Below are positions 18,337 through 26,886 of a stretch of 63,290 nucleotides of DNA, piece after piece. Below the pieces are notes generated by a model, which had not been told where the DNA came from, searched no databases, and worked only from the letters and a program-made list of their open reading frames with translations. The position numbers and the translations under genes are program-made. The stretch lies in the NCBI GenBank assembly GCA_003433295.1, contig CP016202.1, forward strand, positions 332,421 through 395,710, in the 5' to 3' direction. The stretch is from Eubacterium minutum ATCC 700079. GTDB lineage: Bacteria; Bacillota; Clostridia; Peptostreptococcales; Anaerovoracaceae. Numbering within the stretch: the first letter of the stretch is position 1; the number at the start of each line of letters is the position of its first letter.

Positions 18337-19524
18337 TCAATTCCATCCTTTTTCACTGTTTATCGGAGAAAGCTCTCTCAACTTTGTTACAACTTGTTCC
18401 AACTTGTCCACGGTAAAATCTATATCCTCTTTTGTCGTGAAATCGCCCACCGTAAAGCGAACGGAACCGTGAATCATCTCGTGCGGAATCCCTATTGCCG
18501 TCAGGACATGTGAAGGATCGAGCGATTTCGAGGAACAGGCGGAGCCCGTGGAAACTGCAATGCCGAAGCTGTCAAGCAACAGCAAAATCGACTCTCCCTC
18601 TATATACTTAAATGTTATGTTTGCATTTCCGGGATGTCTGGCGTCCATGCTTCCGTTTACGAAGACATCGGGTATCCTTTCGGTTATACTCCTGATGAGA
18701 TAATCTCTCAGTTCCTTGCTGTGTCTGATGTGTGACTCCAGATTCACCTTCGCAAGCTCCGCTGCCTTGCCAAATCCCACGATTCCCGCAAGATTTTCGG
18801 TTCCGGCGCGTTTTCCCATCTCCTGCGCGCCGCCGTGTATAAAACCGGAAATGCGAACACCTTTCTTCACATACAGCGCGCCCTGACCTTTGGGACCGTA
18901 AATTTTGTGTGCGGACATGGAAAGCATGTCGACTCCAAGTTCCTTCACGTCAATATCCACATTTCCCACCGCCTGCACCGCATCGGTATGAAACAGGATC
19001 TTGTGTCTGCGAGCAACTTCCGCCAATTTCTTGACAGGCTCGATTGTCCCGATTTCGTTATTCAAAAACATTATGCTGATCAGAACGGTGTCGTCTCTTA
19101 TCGCTTTTTCCAGAGCGTCGGGAGAAAGAAATCCTTCCTTGTCAACATCGAGATAGGTTACGTCGAATCCCTGCTTTTCCAAGAACTCACACGTATGCAG
19201 TACAGCGTGGTGTTCTATGCTCGATGTTATTATATGTTTGCCCTTGCCCCTGAGTTTCATATCGTTTGCCACGCTTTCCAAGACCCAGTTGTCGGATTCA
19301 CTCCCGCTTCCGGTAAAGTATATCTCATTAGGTGATGCGCCCACGAGATTCGCCACCTGTTCTCTCGCTTTGTCTATTGCCAGTTTCGACTCAAGACCCA
19401 TCGTGTATAAACTTGAAGCATTCCCGTAATGTTCGGTAAAGTAAGGAAGCATGTCCTGAAGCACTTCTTCCTTTACCGGTGTGGTGGCGGAATAATCAAG
19501 ATAAACTTTTCTATAATCTGTCAT
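18337..19524 (-). CDS. iscS: Cysteine desulfurase
   Basis: A 395-residue class V PLP enzyme delivering sulfur from cysteine to IscU. It begins YLDYSATTPV, has the PLP lysine in SMSAHKIYGPKGQG (about residue 205) and the persulfide cysteine in STGSACSSKSLDPSHVL (about residue 328). The loop length fits the IscS/NifS group, not SufS. AAAGGAG lies 8 bases before the ATG. An extended -10 (TGGTATAAG) occurs in the leader. It is coupled to iscU. Confidence 0.96.
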   Translation of the reverse strand: MTDYRKVYLDYSATTPVKEEVLQDMLPYFTEHYGNASSLYTMGLESKLAIDKAREQVANLVGASPNEIYFTGSGSESDNWVLESVANDMKLRGKGKHIITSSIEHHAVLHTCEFLEKQGFDVTYLDVDKEGFLSPDALEKAIRDDTVLISIMFLNNEIGTIEPVKKLAEVARRHKILFHTDAVQAVGNVDIDVKELGVDMLSMSAHKIYGPKGQGALYVKKGVRISGFIHGGAQEMGKRAGTENLAGIVGFGKAAELAKVNLESHIRHSKELRDYLIRSITERIPDVFVNGSMDARHPGNANITFKYIEGESILLLLDSFGIAVSTGSACSSKSLDPSHVLTAIGIPHEMIHGSVRFTVGDFTTKEDIDFTVDKLEQVVTKLRELSPINSEKGWN

Positions 19525-19641
19525 GCGTTTGACTCCTTTTCTGCTAAAAAACTATTTCACTTATACCATAGTATCATGAATCTAAACATTGAAAGCGTCC
19601 CGGTCGTCACTATAAAAGCGTACTCGTTTTCACAATAAAAA

Positions 19642-19686
19642 ACTGCGCGGTACACATAAATGCATATGCGCGGTGTACCGTACAGT
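19642..19686 (-). terminator. Terminator downstream of the DUF896 gene
   Basis: A 14-base inverted repeat (19642-19655 with 19673-19686, 12 of 14 paired) is followed on the minus strand by TTTTTTATTG. It separates the DUF896 gene from iscS. Confidence 0.8.
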
Positions 19687-19714
19687 TCCAATGCAGCCTC
19701 ACGATCAGAGTTGA

Positions 19715-19945
19715 TTATGAAAGCTCTTTTTTTGTCGTTGCCCCGGATTCGGATGCCGAAGCGCTCTCTGTTTCCGCATCCACAAATTCTATGTTCTCCA
19801 ACTGCGATCTCAGATTTTCTTTGAACGAATCCACATATTCCCTGCGTAAAAGTCCCTGCTCAAGTTTCTCTTCTTCGCTGAGCCCCGCACTTTTTGCTTT
19901 CCTTGCAAGTTCGTTGATTCTTTTGATTTTTTCTTCCGTAATCAT
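19715..19945 (-). CDS. DUF896 (UPF0291/YnzC-like) small protein
   Basis: A 76-residue protein whose first 55 residues match DUF896: ITEEKIKRINELARKAKSAG, then GLSEEEKLEQGLLRREY, forming a predicted helical hairpin. Bacillus YnzC, a LexA-regulated gene beside yneA, belongs here; no LexA box is seen at this copy. The C-terminal 20 residues are Ala/Ser/Glu-rich and probably disordered. Function unknown. A terminator follows. Confidence 0.88.
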   Translation of the reverse strand: MITEEKIKRINELARKAKSAGLSEEEKLEQGLLRREYVDSFKENLRSQLENIEFVDAETESASASESGATTKKELS

Positions 19946-20054
19946 ACGTATCTCTCTTTTCCAAAACGCTCAAACTCCAACTCCGTCACAACAGGAAAGA
20001 CTAAGCGTGACCATGCACGATCTATATGAGTTCGGTACAGGCCGTATTACGGCG

Positions 20055-20420
20055 TCACAGGCTACGCCCCTGAGTCACAAGAGTCCAATTTATCATGGCT
20101 ATAATTTCCACGACACCCGGTTTTCCTTTGATGGAATCCCCGGCAAACCCGTACATCTTCTCCTGAAATACATCAGGATTTTCTTCCCATGCTTTCGCTA
20201 TGGCTGTCCTTATGCATTTTTCGACACTTTCAACCGAAACATTGTTAAGCTTTGCGACCTCATTGTAAAGGCCTTTGTTGATCGAATACAACAGATTGCG
20301 GTCTCTCTGTGACAAAACGACTGAATCACATAAGTATTTGTGTCCGCACATGCTCAAAGGAATACCGAGTTTAGTGACAAGTTGAACCACATTTTCGTAA
20401 AAAACTTTTTCAGCATCCAT
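20055..20420 (-). CDS. Receiver-less Spo0A C-terminal-domain protein
   Basis: A 121-residue protein that aligns by eye with the DNA-binding C-terminal domain of Spo0A. The segments LVTKLGIPLSMCGHKYL, LLYSINKGLYNEVAKLNNVS, VEKCIRTAIAKAWEENPD and GKPGVVEIIAMI follow the family order, including the recognition-helix region VE-x-x-IR-x-AI. The phosphoreceiver domain of true Spo0A (about 265 residues) is missing, and there is no in-frame room for it. The ATG at 20420 follows AAGGAGG; an earlier start at 20444 overlaps that site. A TATAAT element lies upstream. It may be a free-standing regulator or a relic in a non-sporulating lineage. Confidence 0.8.
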   Translation of the reverse strand: MDAEKVFYENVVQLVTKLGIPLSMCGHKYLCDSVVLSQRDRNLLYSINKGLYNEVAKLNNVSVESVEKCIRTAIAKAWEENPDVFQEKMYGFAGDSIKGKPGVVEIIAMINWTLVTQGRSL

Positions 20421-20581
20421 GCCTTCCTCCTTTAACTCACACACTTTAAATTCAACCTTCCAAATACATTATATAGCTTTTTTGGAAAAAGTATAGTATC
20501 TTATCGGCATTTTCTAAATTGTGCAGGCATAATGAGAGGATATTGGCTTTAAAAGCTGTCCCTCAAACTCTTATATAGAAT

Positions 20582-21310
20582 TCAAATCGTTACATACGGT
20601 CTCAGTTTCTCCAGTTTCTTGTCTCCTATTCCGTTGACTTTCTTCAGATCGTCGATCGATTTAAATGCGCCCTTCGATGTTCTGTACCTGATTATTTTTT
20701 CTGCTGTCGAAGGGCCTATACCGTTTATGGTCTGTAATTGCGATGAATCGGCGCTGTTTATATTTATTTTGGCTCCCGATGCGGGATCCGTTCCCGTGGA
20801 AGTTTGGGCGTTTGAAGCGGGAGCCGACGTTGTCTGAGAAGATTCACCGCCGCTTCCGCCGCTTGACTGTGCGGTTGCACCCTTTTTCGGGATTGAAATC
20901 TTTTGTCCGTCCTTTACCGTCTCGGCCTGATTGACATTGGTTGTGTCCGCTTTCTCCGTAAGGCCTCCCGCCTTTTCGATCGCTTCAAAAATCCTCGAGT
21001 CGGAAGTGACCTCATAAACTCCGGGATTTTTTACTTCTCCCGCAATATCTATGAATATTTTCCCTCCGCCTTGCGTTTTCTTTTCCTTGTCACTTTCTTC
21101 GGCAACCTCACCGTTCCCGCCGTCATTTGCCGTTTCCGATGCCTTCCCCGACGAAATTTCGTCTTTCTTGTTTTCTAAGGTAACATTCTCATTTTTACCT
21201 TTAGGTCCAAAAAACAGAAATGCAGTGACAACTACTATTATCACCGCCAGTATTTTAACCGTTCTTCTGTCTTCAATTATTCGTGTCCCCAACTCTTTTA
21301 TCTTATCCAT
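20582..21310 (-). CDS. comEA: ComEA family DNA-binding protein (SLBB + helix-hairpin-helix)
   Basis: A 242-residue membrane-anchored protein. It has one N-terminal transmembrane segment (about residues 20-37), an SLBB domain (FIDIAGEVKNPGVYEV to DGQKISIPKKG, about 85-150), a Ser/Gly/Thr linker, and a C-terminal pair of HhH motifs (ININSADSSQLQTINGIGP and KKVNGIGDKKLEKL). This is the ComEA layout, in which the receptor binds incoming DNA during natural transformation. ComEB/ComEC are not adjacent. The ATG at 21310 is 9 bases after GGAGG; the ATG at 21319 abuts that site. Confidence 0.92.
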   Translation of the reverse strand: MDKIKELGTRIIEDRRTVKILAVIIVVVTAFLFFGPKGKNENVTLENKKDEISSGKASETANDGGNGEVAEESDKEKKTQGGGKIFIDIAGEVKNPGVYEVTSDSRIFEAIEKAGGLTEKADTTNVNQAETVKDGQKISIPKKGATAQSSGGSGGESSQTTSAPASNAQTSTGTDPASGAKININSADSSQLQTINGIGPSTAEKIIRYRTSKGAFKSIDDLKKVNGIGDKKLEKLRPYVTI

Positions 21311-21339
21311 ACGATCCATCCTCCTTGACTGCCATTATT

Positions 21340-22029
21340 TTACAGCCAATCTATGGGATAGTCAAGTTCAAAAATCAATTTACTCCTGCAGACTTCGATT
21401 TCATATCTTCCGCACCGGAGATCCGTAAACTCAAGAAACGTCGAAATGACAGCCTCAGCGCTCAAATTCGACCGGCTTCCGCAGTCAAGCAGCATCGTCA
21501 GCCCGGTAGTACCGTCACAGGTTTCGAAAGATGTCAGACTTCTGATTTTGCTCTTTATGTCCACAGACTTCAACTCTTTGCTTTTCTTAACCTTTTTCAA
21601 TGTGATGATTTCCTCTTGCCGCATATATCTACTCACATCTTCTTCCATTCTGTGAGCATCAAAGGGCAAGGGTATGTAAACTTTGTATTCGGCGGCATCA
21701 AGCGCAGCCGCGGGAGATTTCGTTCCGTCTCCGAGCATTCCCAATTTTAACAAAGATATTCCGGAAGGAAGGTTCCCGGCGACTTCTTTAATAAAAGAAC
21801 CTCCGTCTATTCCGGAATTTGTCTCAAAATCCATAATTTCTCCGTCACCCTCATAACCGAGAGAAAGAGGCTGCGCAAAGCCTATCTTGGGATGAGGATT
21901 GAAGCCCTTGCTGTATGCAAGATCCACGTCACTGCGCCTGAAAGCGCGTTTGAATAACCTCTGCATATCGAGATGCGAGGTGTATTTGACGGATCCGTTT
22001 TTGGAAAACATCAAAACATATCTAAACAT
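21340..22029 (-). CDS. TIGR03936 family radical-SAM-associated protein (DUF2344)
   Basis: A 229-residue protein of the DUF2344 family, almost always encoded next to a TIGR03960-type radical SAM protein. The start MFRYVLMFSKNGSVKYTSHLD, followed by KRAFRRSDVDLAYSKGFNPHPKIGFAQPL in pieces, is diagnostic. Its function is unknown; an RNA-modification role with the radical SAM partner has been suggested by association. The ATG at 22029 overlaps the stop of the upstream gene by 8 bp, so the two are coupled. Longer in-frame starts lie inside that gene. Confidence 0.92.
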   Translation of the reverse strand: MFRYVLMFSKNGSVKYTSHLDMQRLFKRAFRRSDVDLAYSKGFNPHPKIGFAQPLSLGYEGDGEIMDFETNSGIDGGSFIKEVAGNLPSGISLLKLGMLGDGTKSPAAALDAAEYKVYIPLPFDAHRMEEDVSRYMRQEEIITLKKVKKSKELKSVDIKSKIRSLTSFETCDGTTGLTMLLDCGSRSNLSAEAVISTFLEFTDLRCGRYEIEVCRSKLIFELDYPIDWL

Positions 22030-24376
22030 ATATACCGCCCTGTCTGCATACCGTTCTTCTATTGACTCCGCACGATGTACAACCATACCTGCAGTCCTGT
22101 GTAATATCTCCATTCATGGCTCTTTCGTTTTCAGCCATCAGATACTGTTTGCTCACTCCGGAATCTATGATATCCCATGGAAGAAATTCATCGTAACCAC
22201 GCGCTCTTTCCGTGTAGAATTTATAGTCGTACGGGAGCCCGTTCAATACCTCATCCCAACGCCTTCTGTCGAAATGTTCACTCCATCCGTCAAATTTGCA
22301 GCCCGCTTTATGAGCGGAAATAAGAATCTGCGAGGTCCTGCGGTCGCCTCTTGCAAATATCGCCTCGCATGTGCTCACCGCATCATCGTGATAATTGAAA
22401 GTAACGCCTTTGATTTTTAGCCTTTCGACCAGATAATTGTGTTTTTTCCGCAATTCGTCGGTCGAATTCTGCGGAAACCATTGAAACGGTGTGTGCGCCT
22501 TCGGAACGAAATTGGAGATGCTGACGGTAACGTTGAAGCGTCCGCCTTTCCCCGATTTTCTGTGTATTGCAACGATATTTCCCGCGATGTCCGCGATCCC
22601 GTCAAGGTCTTCGTTCGTTTCCGTGGGGAGTCCTATCATAAAATAAAGTTTTACGTGCCGCCATCCCATGCTTACGGCCTGCTCGACAGCGGAATATATG
22701 TCTTCCTCGGTGATCCCCTTGTTTATTACATCTCTGAGACGCTGCGTTCCGGCTTCCGGCGCAAATGTAAGTCCCGATTTTTTATACCGCTGAATTTCGT
22801 TTAAAACTTCAAACGAGAAATTGTCCAATCTAAGCGAGGGCAGCGAAAGTGAAACATTCTTTTCTTTGCAGTGCCCTGTAAGTTCTATCGCAAGATCCTT
22901 AAAAGCGGAATAATCGCTCGTCGAAAGAGAGAGTATCGAAAGTTCATCATGTCCCGTGTTTTTCAACTGTTCCGACGCGAGAGCCATTATTTTGTCTTTA
23001 CTTCTCTCCCTTACGGGTCTGTATATCATGCCGGCCTGACAAAATCTGCATCCGCGTGTGCAACCTCTGAAGGTTTCGACAACAGCCCTGTCATGCACTG
23101 TTTCTATGAGTGGAACGATGTTTTTTGTCGGGAACTCCGCCTTTTCAAGATCATGGACCAACGCCTTTCCGACCTTGTCCGGCGCATCATTATACAGTTT
23201 TTTGTATTCCACAAGTTTCCCTGTCCTGTCGTATACGGGTTCATAGAAAGCGGGCACATATACTCCGTCAAGTTTTGCGCATTCTTTTAGCAGTTCCGGT
23301 TTTGAAAGCGCTCTACGCTTCGCCCGTCTTACGGTTTCTATCAGCTCCGGCAGCGACTCTTCTCCGTCGCCTATCAAAAAAAGGTCGAAAAAATCCGCCA
23401 GAGGTTCCGGATTAAATGCGCAAGGACCGCCGCCGATTACGAGAGGATGGTACTCGTCCCTCTCCTTTGCGAGCACAGGTACGTGTGACAGTTCAAGCAT
23501 ATTGAGTATATTCGTGAACGACATTTCGTATTGAAGCGTGAACCCCAAAATGTCGGTGTTTTCGATAGGAGTTTTGGTTTCCAGCGTAAAAAGAGGGAAA
23601 TCCGCATCTCTCATGATCTTCTCCATATCCGTTGCCGGAGCGAAGACCCTTTCGCACGCAACTCCCTCGATATTGTTCATTATATTGTATATAATCTGCA
23701 GTCCCATGTAGGACATGCCTATCTCGTATAAATCGGGGAACGCGAAGGCAAACCTGAGTTCCACCTCTTTACTGTCCTTGACAATACAGTTGATCTCGTT
23801 TCCCGTGTACCGTGCCGGTTTCTCGACCTGCTTCAGGAATTCTTCCGGCAGATTGAAAAACAAGCTGTCCAGACTCCTGCCCAGTTTCGCTTCAATCTTT
23901 CCGATGTAAGCATTTATCTCCTTTTTCAACTCCAAAAGATGTTCAATTTTCTCCGGCGTAAGCTTTCTCTTGTGCATCAAATACTCAAACCGCTTGTTCA
24001 TACCGACATATTTGTCTTCGCGTACCAGTCTGTCGCTCAGACAAACGATATCCGTTTCGGTTATATCATCCATGTCCTTGAATTTATAACGCATATGAAC
24101 CCCGACGATTTCAGCCTCTCTATGAAAGCCCTCCTTTTCAAGCATGTCCGCCGCCACTTTGGCATGATTTTCGCAGGTTCTCGCGACATCATGAATAAGA
24201 CCTGCCGTTCTGAGCAAGTTCAGATCAAAGTTATATCCGATACGGTTTAAATTTCTGCCGAGTTCCACAGCCACGTCGCTGACTGCTTTACAGTGTCCGA
24301 TCACTCGATCGGGCGTACCGTATTCCTTATAGTACTTGTAACAATCTTCTACGGACAATCTTTTATCTTGTATCAT
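22022..24376 (-). CDS. HD domain fused to a TIGR03960-type radical SAM protein
   Basis: A 784-residue protein with two parts. Residues 1-165 form an HD-superfamily domain with metal ligands His28, His62-Asp63 and Asp115 (GHC, LIHDVA, CLSDRL). Residues about 170-784 match the TIGR03960 family: KPARYTGNE (about 186), a cobalamin-binding-like region (270-345) with GGGPCAFNPEPLADFFD, and the [4Fe-4S] cysteines Cys439, Cys443 and Cys446 in RGCTRGCRFCQAG. TIGR03960 proteins are usually about 600 residues without an HD domain. The reading frame runs through unbroken and no start with a good ribosome site is evident at the junction. The DUF2344 partner overlaps its 3' end; obgE lies upstream. Confidence 0.88.
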   Translation of the reverse strand: MIQDKRLSVEDCYKYYKEYGTPDRVIGHCKAVSDVAVELGRNLNRIGYNFDLNLLRTAGLIHDVARTCENHAKVAADMLEKEGFHREAEIVGVHMRYKFKDMDDITETDIVCLSDRLVREDKYVGMNKRFEYLMHKRKLTPEKIEHLLELKKEINAYIGKIEAKLGRSLDSLFFNLPEEFLKQVEKPARYTGNEINCIVKDSKEVELRFAFAFPDLYEIGMSYMGLQIIYNIMNNIEGVACERVFAPATDMEKIMRDADFPLFTLETKTPIENTDILGFTLQYEMSFTNILNMLELSHVPVLAKERDEYHPLVIGGGPCAFNPEPLADFFDLFLIGDGEESLPELIETVRRAKRRALSKPELLKECAKLDGVYVPAFYEPVYDRTGKLVEYKKLYNDAPDKVGKALVHDLEKAEFPTKNIVPLIETVHDRAVVETFRGCTRGCRFCQAGMIYRPVRERSKDKIMALASEQLKNTGHDELSILSLSTSDYSAFKDLAIELTGHCKEKNVSLSLPSLRLDNFSFEVLNEIQRYKKSGLTFAPEAGTQRLRDVINKGITEEDIYSAVEQAVSMGWRHVKLYFMIGLPTETNEDLDGIADIAGNIVAIHRKSGKGGRFNVTVSISNFVPKAHTPFQWFPQNSTDELRKKHNYLVERLKIKGVTFNYHDDAVSTCEAIFARGDRRTSQILISAHKAGCKFDGWSEHFDRRRWDEVLNGLPYDYKFYTERARGYDEFLPWDIIDSGVSKQYLMAENERAMNGDITQDCRYGCTSCGVNRRTVCRQGGIYV

Positions 24377-24433
24377 ATATACTCCATGACCAAATAAGCG
24401 GCAAACGGTCGTCGGTGAGCGTTCATCCAGGTA

Positions 24434-25726
24434 TCAATACTCATCATAGTATTCAAATTCATAATCAAAAATTCTTATGCTGTCCCCCTCTTTAAGACCC
24501 ATCTCGATCATTCTGTCGATAGCTCCGCCTTTTTCGATATACTTGTACAGATATCTGAGTGATCCGAAATCATTGAAGTTGGTAGAGTCGAAGATTTTCT
24601 TGAGCTGCTTGCCTTTTACGGTGTAGACATCGCCTTCTTTCTTCACTTCAATATCTCTATAATCCTCGTCTTTGTCATCTTCTTCAAAGTCAAAGTACTC
24701 AACTTCCGGTTCCGCGGATGCCTCATTTTCGGCCTCGTTGAGGGCAAGAAGTGCGGCATCAAGGAGTTCGGCGACACCGTACTTTATAGGAGCGGAAATC
24801 GGATATACAGGATATCCGGCCGCCTCCACATAACTCTTAAACTCTGCGTATTCCTCGCCGTTCTCATCGGTCAGATCTATCTTGTTGGCCGCCACTATCA
24901 TGGGTTTTCCCGCAACCACTTCACTGTATCGGCGAAGTTCATCGTTGATCTTGTCAAAATCCTCTATCGGATCGCGCCCCTCCGAACCGGACACATCCAC
25001 GACATGAATAAGGACTTTGGTGCGTTCTATATGCTTGAGGAATTTAAGTCCGAGACCGAGTCCTTTATGAGCCCCCTCAATGATGCCGGCAATATCGGCC
25101 ATAACAAAACTCGTATCATGCATTTTCACGACCCCGAGATTCGGATCTATGGTGGTAAAATGATAGTTTTCTATCTTGGGTTTTGCACTCGTGGATACTG
25201 CCAGAAGACTCGACTTTCCGACATTGGGGAATCCTACGAGCCCTACATCGGCTATCATCTTAAGCTCAAGTATAAGAGTCCTTTCTCTGGCTGCCGTACC
25301 GGCCTCCGCAAAATTCGGTGCCTGTCTTACGGAATTTTTGAAACGCGTGTTTCCTCTTCCGCCTCGTCCTCCCTTTGCAGCCACAAAAGACTCACCGTCA
25401 TTTAAAAGATCCTTCATTACCTTCCCCGATTCCGCTTCGATAACCACGGTTCCCGGGGGGACTTTTATGACAAGATCATTGCCGTCTTTCCCAAAACGTT
25501 TCTTCTTCATGCCGTCTTGACCGTTTTCGGCAGAGTACTTTTTTCTGTATTTAAAATCCATCAGAGTCCTGAGGTTCTTATCCGCTCTGATTATGATGTC
25601 TCCGCCCTTGCCGCCGTCGCCTCCGTCCGGTCCCCCCTCAGGGACGAAAGGTTCCCGTCTGAAGGAAACTGCGCCGTTGCCGCCTTTGCCCGATGAAATT
25701 TCTATCTTCGCTCTGTCAACAAACAT
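24434..25726 (-). CDS. obgE: Obg family GTPase
   Basis: A 430-residue ribosome-associated GTPase in the full three-domain form. The glycine-rich Obg fold (residues 1-158) has GGDGGKGGDIIIRAD. The G domain has P-loop GFPNVGKSS (about 166-174), TTIDPNLG and NKID. The C-terminal OCT domain (about 350-430) contains NDFGSLRYLYKYIEK. It acts in 50S assembly and the stress response. GGAG lies before the ATG. It follows rpmA by about 50 bp, the standard rplU-rpmA-obgE order. Confidence 0.97.
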   Translation of the reverse strand: MFVDRAKIEISSGKGGNGAVSFRREPFVPEGGPDGGDGGKGGDIIIRADKNLRTLMDFKYRKKYSAENGQDGMKKKRFGKDGNDLVIKVPPGTVVIEAESGKVMKDLLNDGESFVAAKGGRGGRGNTRFKNSVRQAPNFAEAGTAARERTLILELKMIADVGLVGFPNVGKSSLLAVSTSAKPKIENYHFTTIDPNLGVVKMHDTSFVMADIAGIIEGAHKGLGLGLKFLKHIERTKVLIHVVDVSGSEGRDPIEDFDKINDELRRYSEVVAGKPMIVAANKIDLTDENGEEYAEFKSYVEAAGYPVYPISAPIKYGVAELLDAALLALNEAENEASAEPEVEYFDFEEDDKDEDYRDIEVKKEGDVYTVKGKQLKKIFDSTNFNDFGSLRYLYKYIEKGGAIDRMIEMGLKEGDSIRIFDYEFEYYDEY

Positions 25727-25777
25727 ATTTTTTTCTCCATAATGAAAAATAAGCCCCTTTTGAAGGGGCTCAAATAC

Positions 25778-26038
25778 TTATGCTTCTTTCGGATAAACGC
25801 TGACCTTTTTTCTGGTTTTGCCTTTTCTCTCGAATTTCACAGCGCCGTCTATTTTGGAAAACAATGTATCATCGCCTCCGATTCCGACATTGTTACCGGG
25901 ATGAAGTTTCGTACCTCTCTGTCTAACCAAAATGCTTCCGGCTGTAACAAATTGACCGTCACCGGTCTTGACGCCCAAACGTTTCGACGCGGATTCGCGT
26001 CCGTTTTTGGAGCTTCCTACTCCCTTTTTACTTGCCAT
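25778..26038 (-). CDS. rpmA: 50S ribosomal protein L27
   Basis: An 86-residue L27 with [19 protein letters not shown] and [15 protein letters not shown]. The mature-type N-terminus [10 protein letters not shown] begins directly, without the roughly 9-residue cleavable extension found in many Bacillota and removed by the protease Prp. No prp gene lies between rplU and rpmA, which agrees with the absence of the extension. GAGGAGGTG precedes the ATG. Confidence 0.97.
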   Translation of the reverse strand: MASKKGVGSSKNGRESASKRLGVKTGDGQFVTAGSILVRQRGTKLHPGNNVGIGGDDTLFSKIDGAVKFERKGKTRKKVSVYPKEA

Positions 26039-26092
26039 AGACCAGACACCTCCTCACTGAACTGACAATGCTCTTTTCATACTTATCGTTTT

Positions 26093-26698
26093 CTATTTCT
26101 TTTCCGCTTTTTCGATAGCCTCGATGATTACGGCCTTGGTGGCTTTCTCATCGATTTCGATGCCGTTGTCCTTTGCGTAAGCTATGAGTTCGTCTTTTTT
26201 CATAGCGGAAGAAACCTTTACGGGTTTTGACGCTTTAGGTTTTTCAGTTTTTTTCTCTTTAGCCTGTTTGTCGGCTTTAGCGGATTTCTTCTCTTCGGTC
26301 TTTGCAACCTTCGCAGCCGCAGCTTTTTCCGTCTTAGCATCCGCTTTCGGCTGAACGGCTTTTTTCTCCTTCACAGGCGCCGCGCCGGTTCCCTTCAAAG
26401 CCGTAATTTCAACGGTTGTAAACGGTTGCCTATGCCCCTGTTTTCTCCTGTAATCTTTCTTGTTCTTATACTTGAACACGATTATCTTGGATCCCTTGCC
26501 GCTTTCCTTGACTTTCGCAAGCACTTTTGCGCCCTCGATATAAGGTGTTCCGAACTTGGTTTCCTTGTCGTCGTTCAGAACCAGAACCTTATCGAATTCA
26601 ACCGCCTTGCCATCTTCAACGCCAAGCTTCTCGACATTCAGCACATCGCCCTTGCTTACACGATACTGCTTTCCGCCGGTTTCGATTACTGCATACAT
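26093..26698 (-). CDS. rplU: 50S ribosomal protein L21 with a long Lys/Ala-rich C-terminal extension
   Basis: Residues 1-103 are ordinary L21 ([18 protein letters not shown] through [19 protein letters not shown]). The protein continues to 201 residues, about twice the normal length. First comes a low-complexity Lys/Ala/Glu linker (about 105-165), then a compact segment [20 protein letters not shown] with [14 protein letters not shown], which resembles SAP/HeH/Rho-N-type helix-extension-helix nucleic-acid-binding modules. The extension is in frame with no break. AGGAGG precedes the ATG and a structured leader lies upstream. Confidence 0.96.
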   Translation of the reverse strand: MYAVIETGGKQYRVSKGDVLNVEKLGVEDGKAVEFDKVLVLNDDKETKFGTPYIEGAKVLAKVKESGKGSKIIVFKYKNKKDYRRKQGHRQPFTTVEITALKGTGAAPVKEKKAVQPKADAKTEKAAAAKVAKTEEKKSAKADKQAKEKKTEKPKASKPVKVSSAMKKDELIAYAKDNGIEIDEKATKAVIIEAIEKAEKK

Positions 26699-26775
26699 AT
26701 TTTCTACCTCCTCTTACCAGTCTCGCCTTCTCGGGTAGCGCAAAGCGCTTTGAAACCCTTTCCGAGCGGTCTAAC
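26699..26775 (-). ncRNA. Candidate L21 leader (autoregulatory 5' UTR)
   Basis: The roughly 77-nt leader of rplU can fold into a stem from CTCGG and the later CCGAG, enclosing AAAGCGCTTTGCGCT, followed by the conserved-looking AGGCGAGACTGGTAAGAGG just before the ribosome site. Position and this motif fit the Bacillota L21 leader family, in which the ribosomal protein is thought to control its own expression. This was judged by eye. Confidence 0.6.
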
Positions 26776-26781
26776 CAAGTG

Positions 26782-26810
26782 AGGATAACACAGATAATCG
26801 GCTCTGTCAA
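26782..26810 (-). promoter_or_regulatory. Promoter of rplU-rpmA-obgE
   Basis: A perfect TTGACA (26810-26805) and TATCCT (26787-26782) are spaced 17 bp on the minus strand. Transcription would start near 26775, producing the L21 leader. Confidence 0.85.
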
Positions 26811-26886
26811 CTCATTTCGGTTATATAACGTCAAGTTCTTATAAATTTTTTTGTCGAGATCTCCCGTAACGGTTTTATCTGTCATC

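Noticed and set aside
26616-26885. 89-codon minus-strand frame through the rplU leader
   Set aside because: It starts upstream of the rplU promoter, crosses the promoter and the leader and overlaps rplU out of frame; better explained by the leader RNA.
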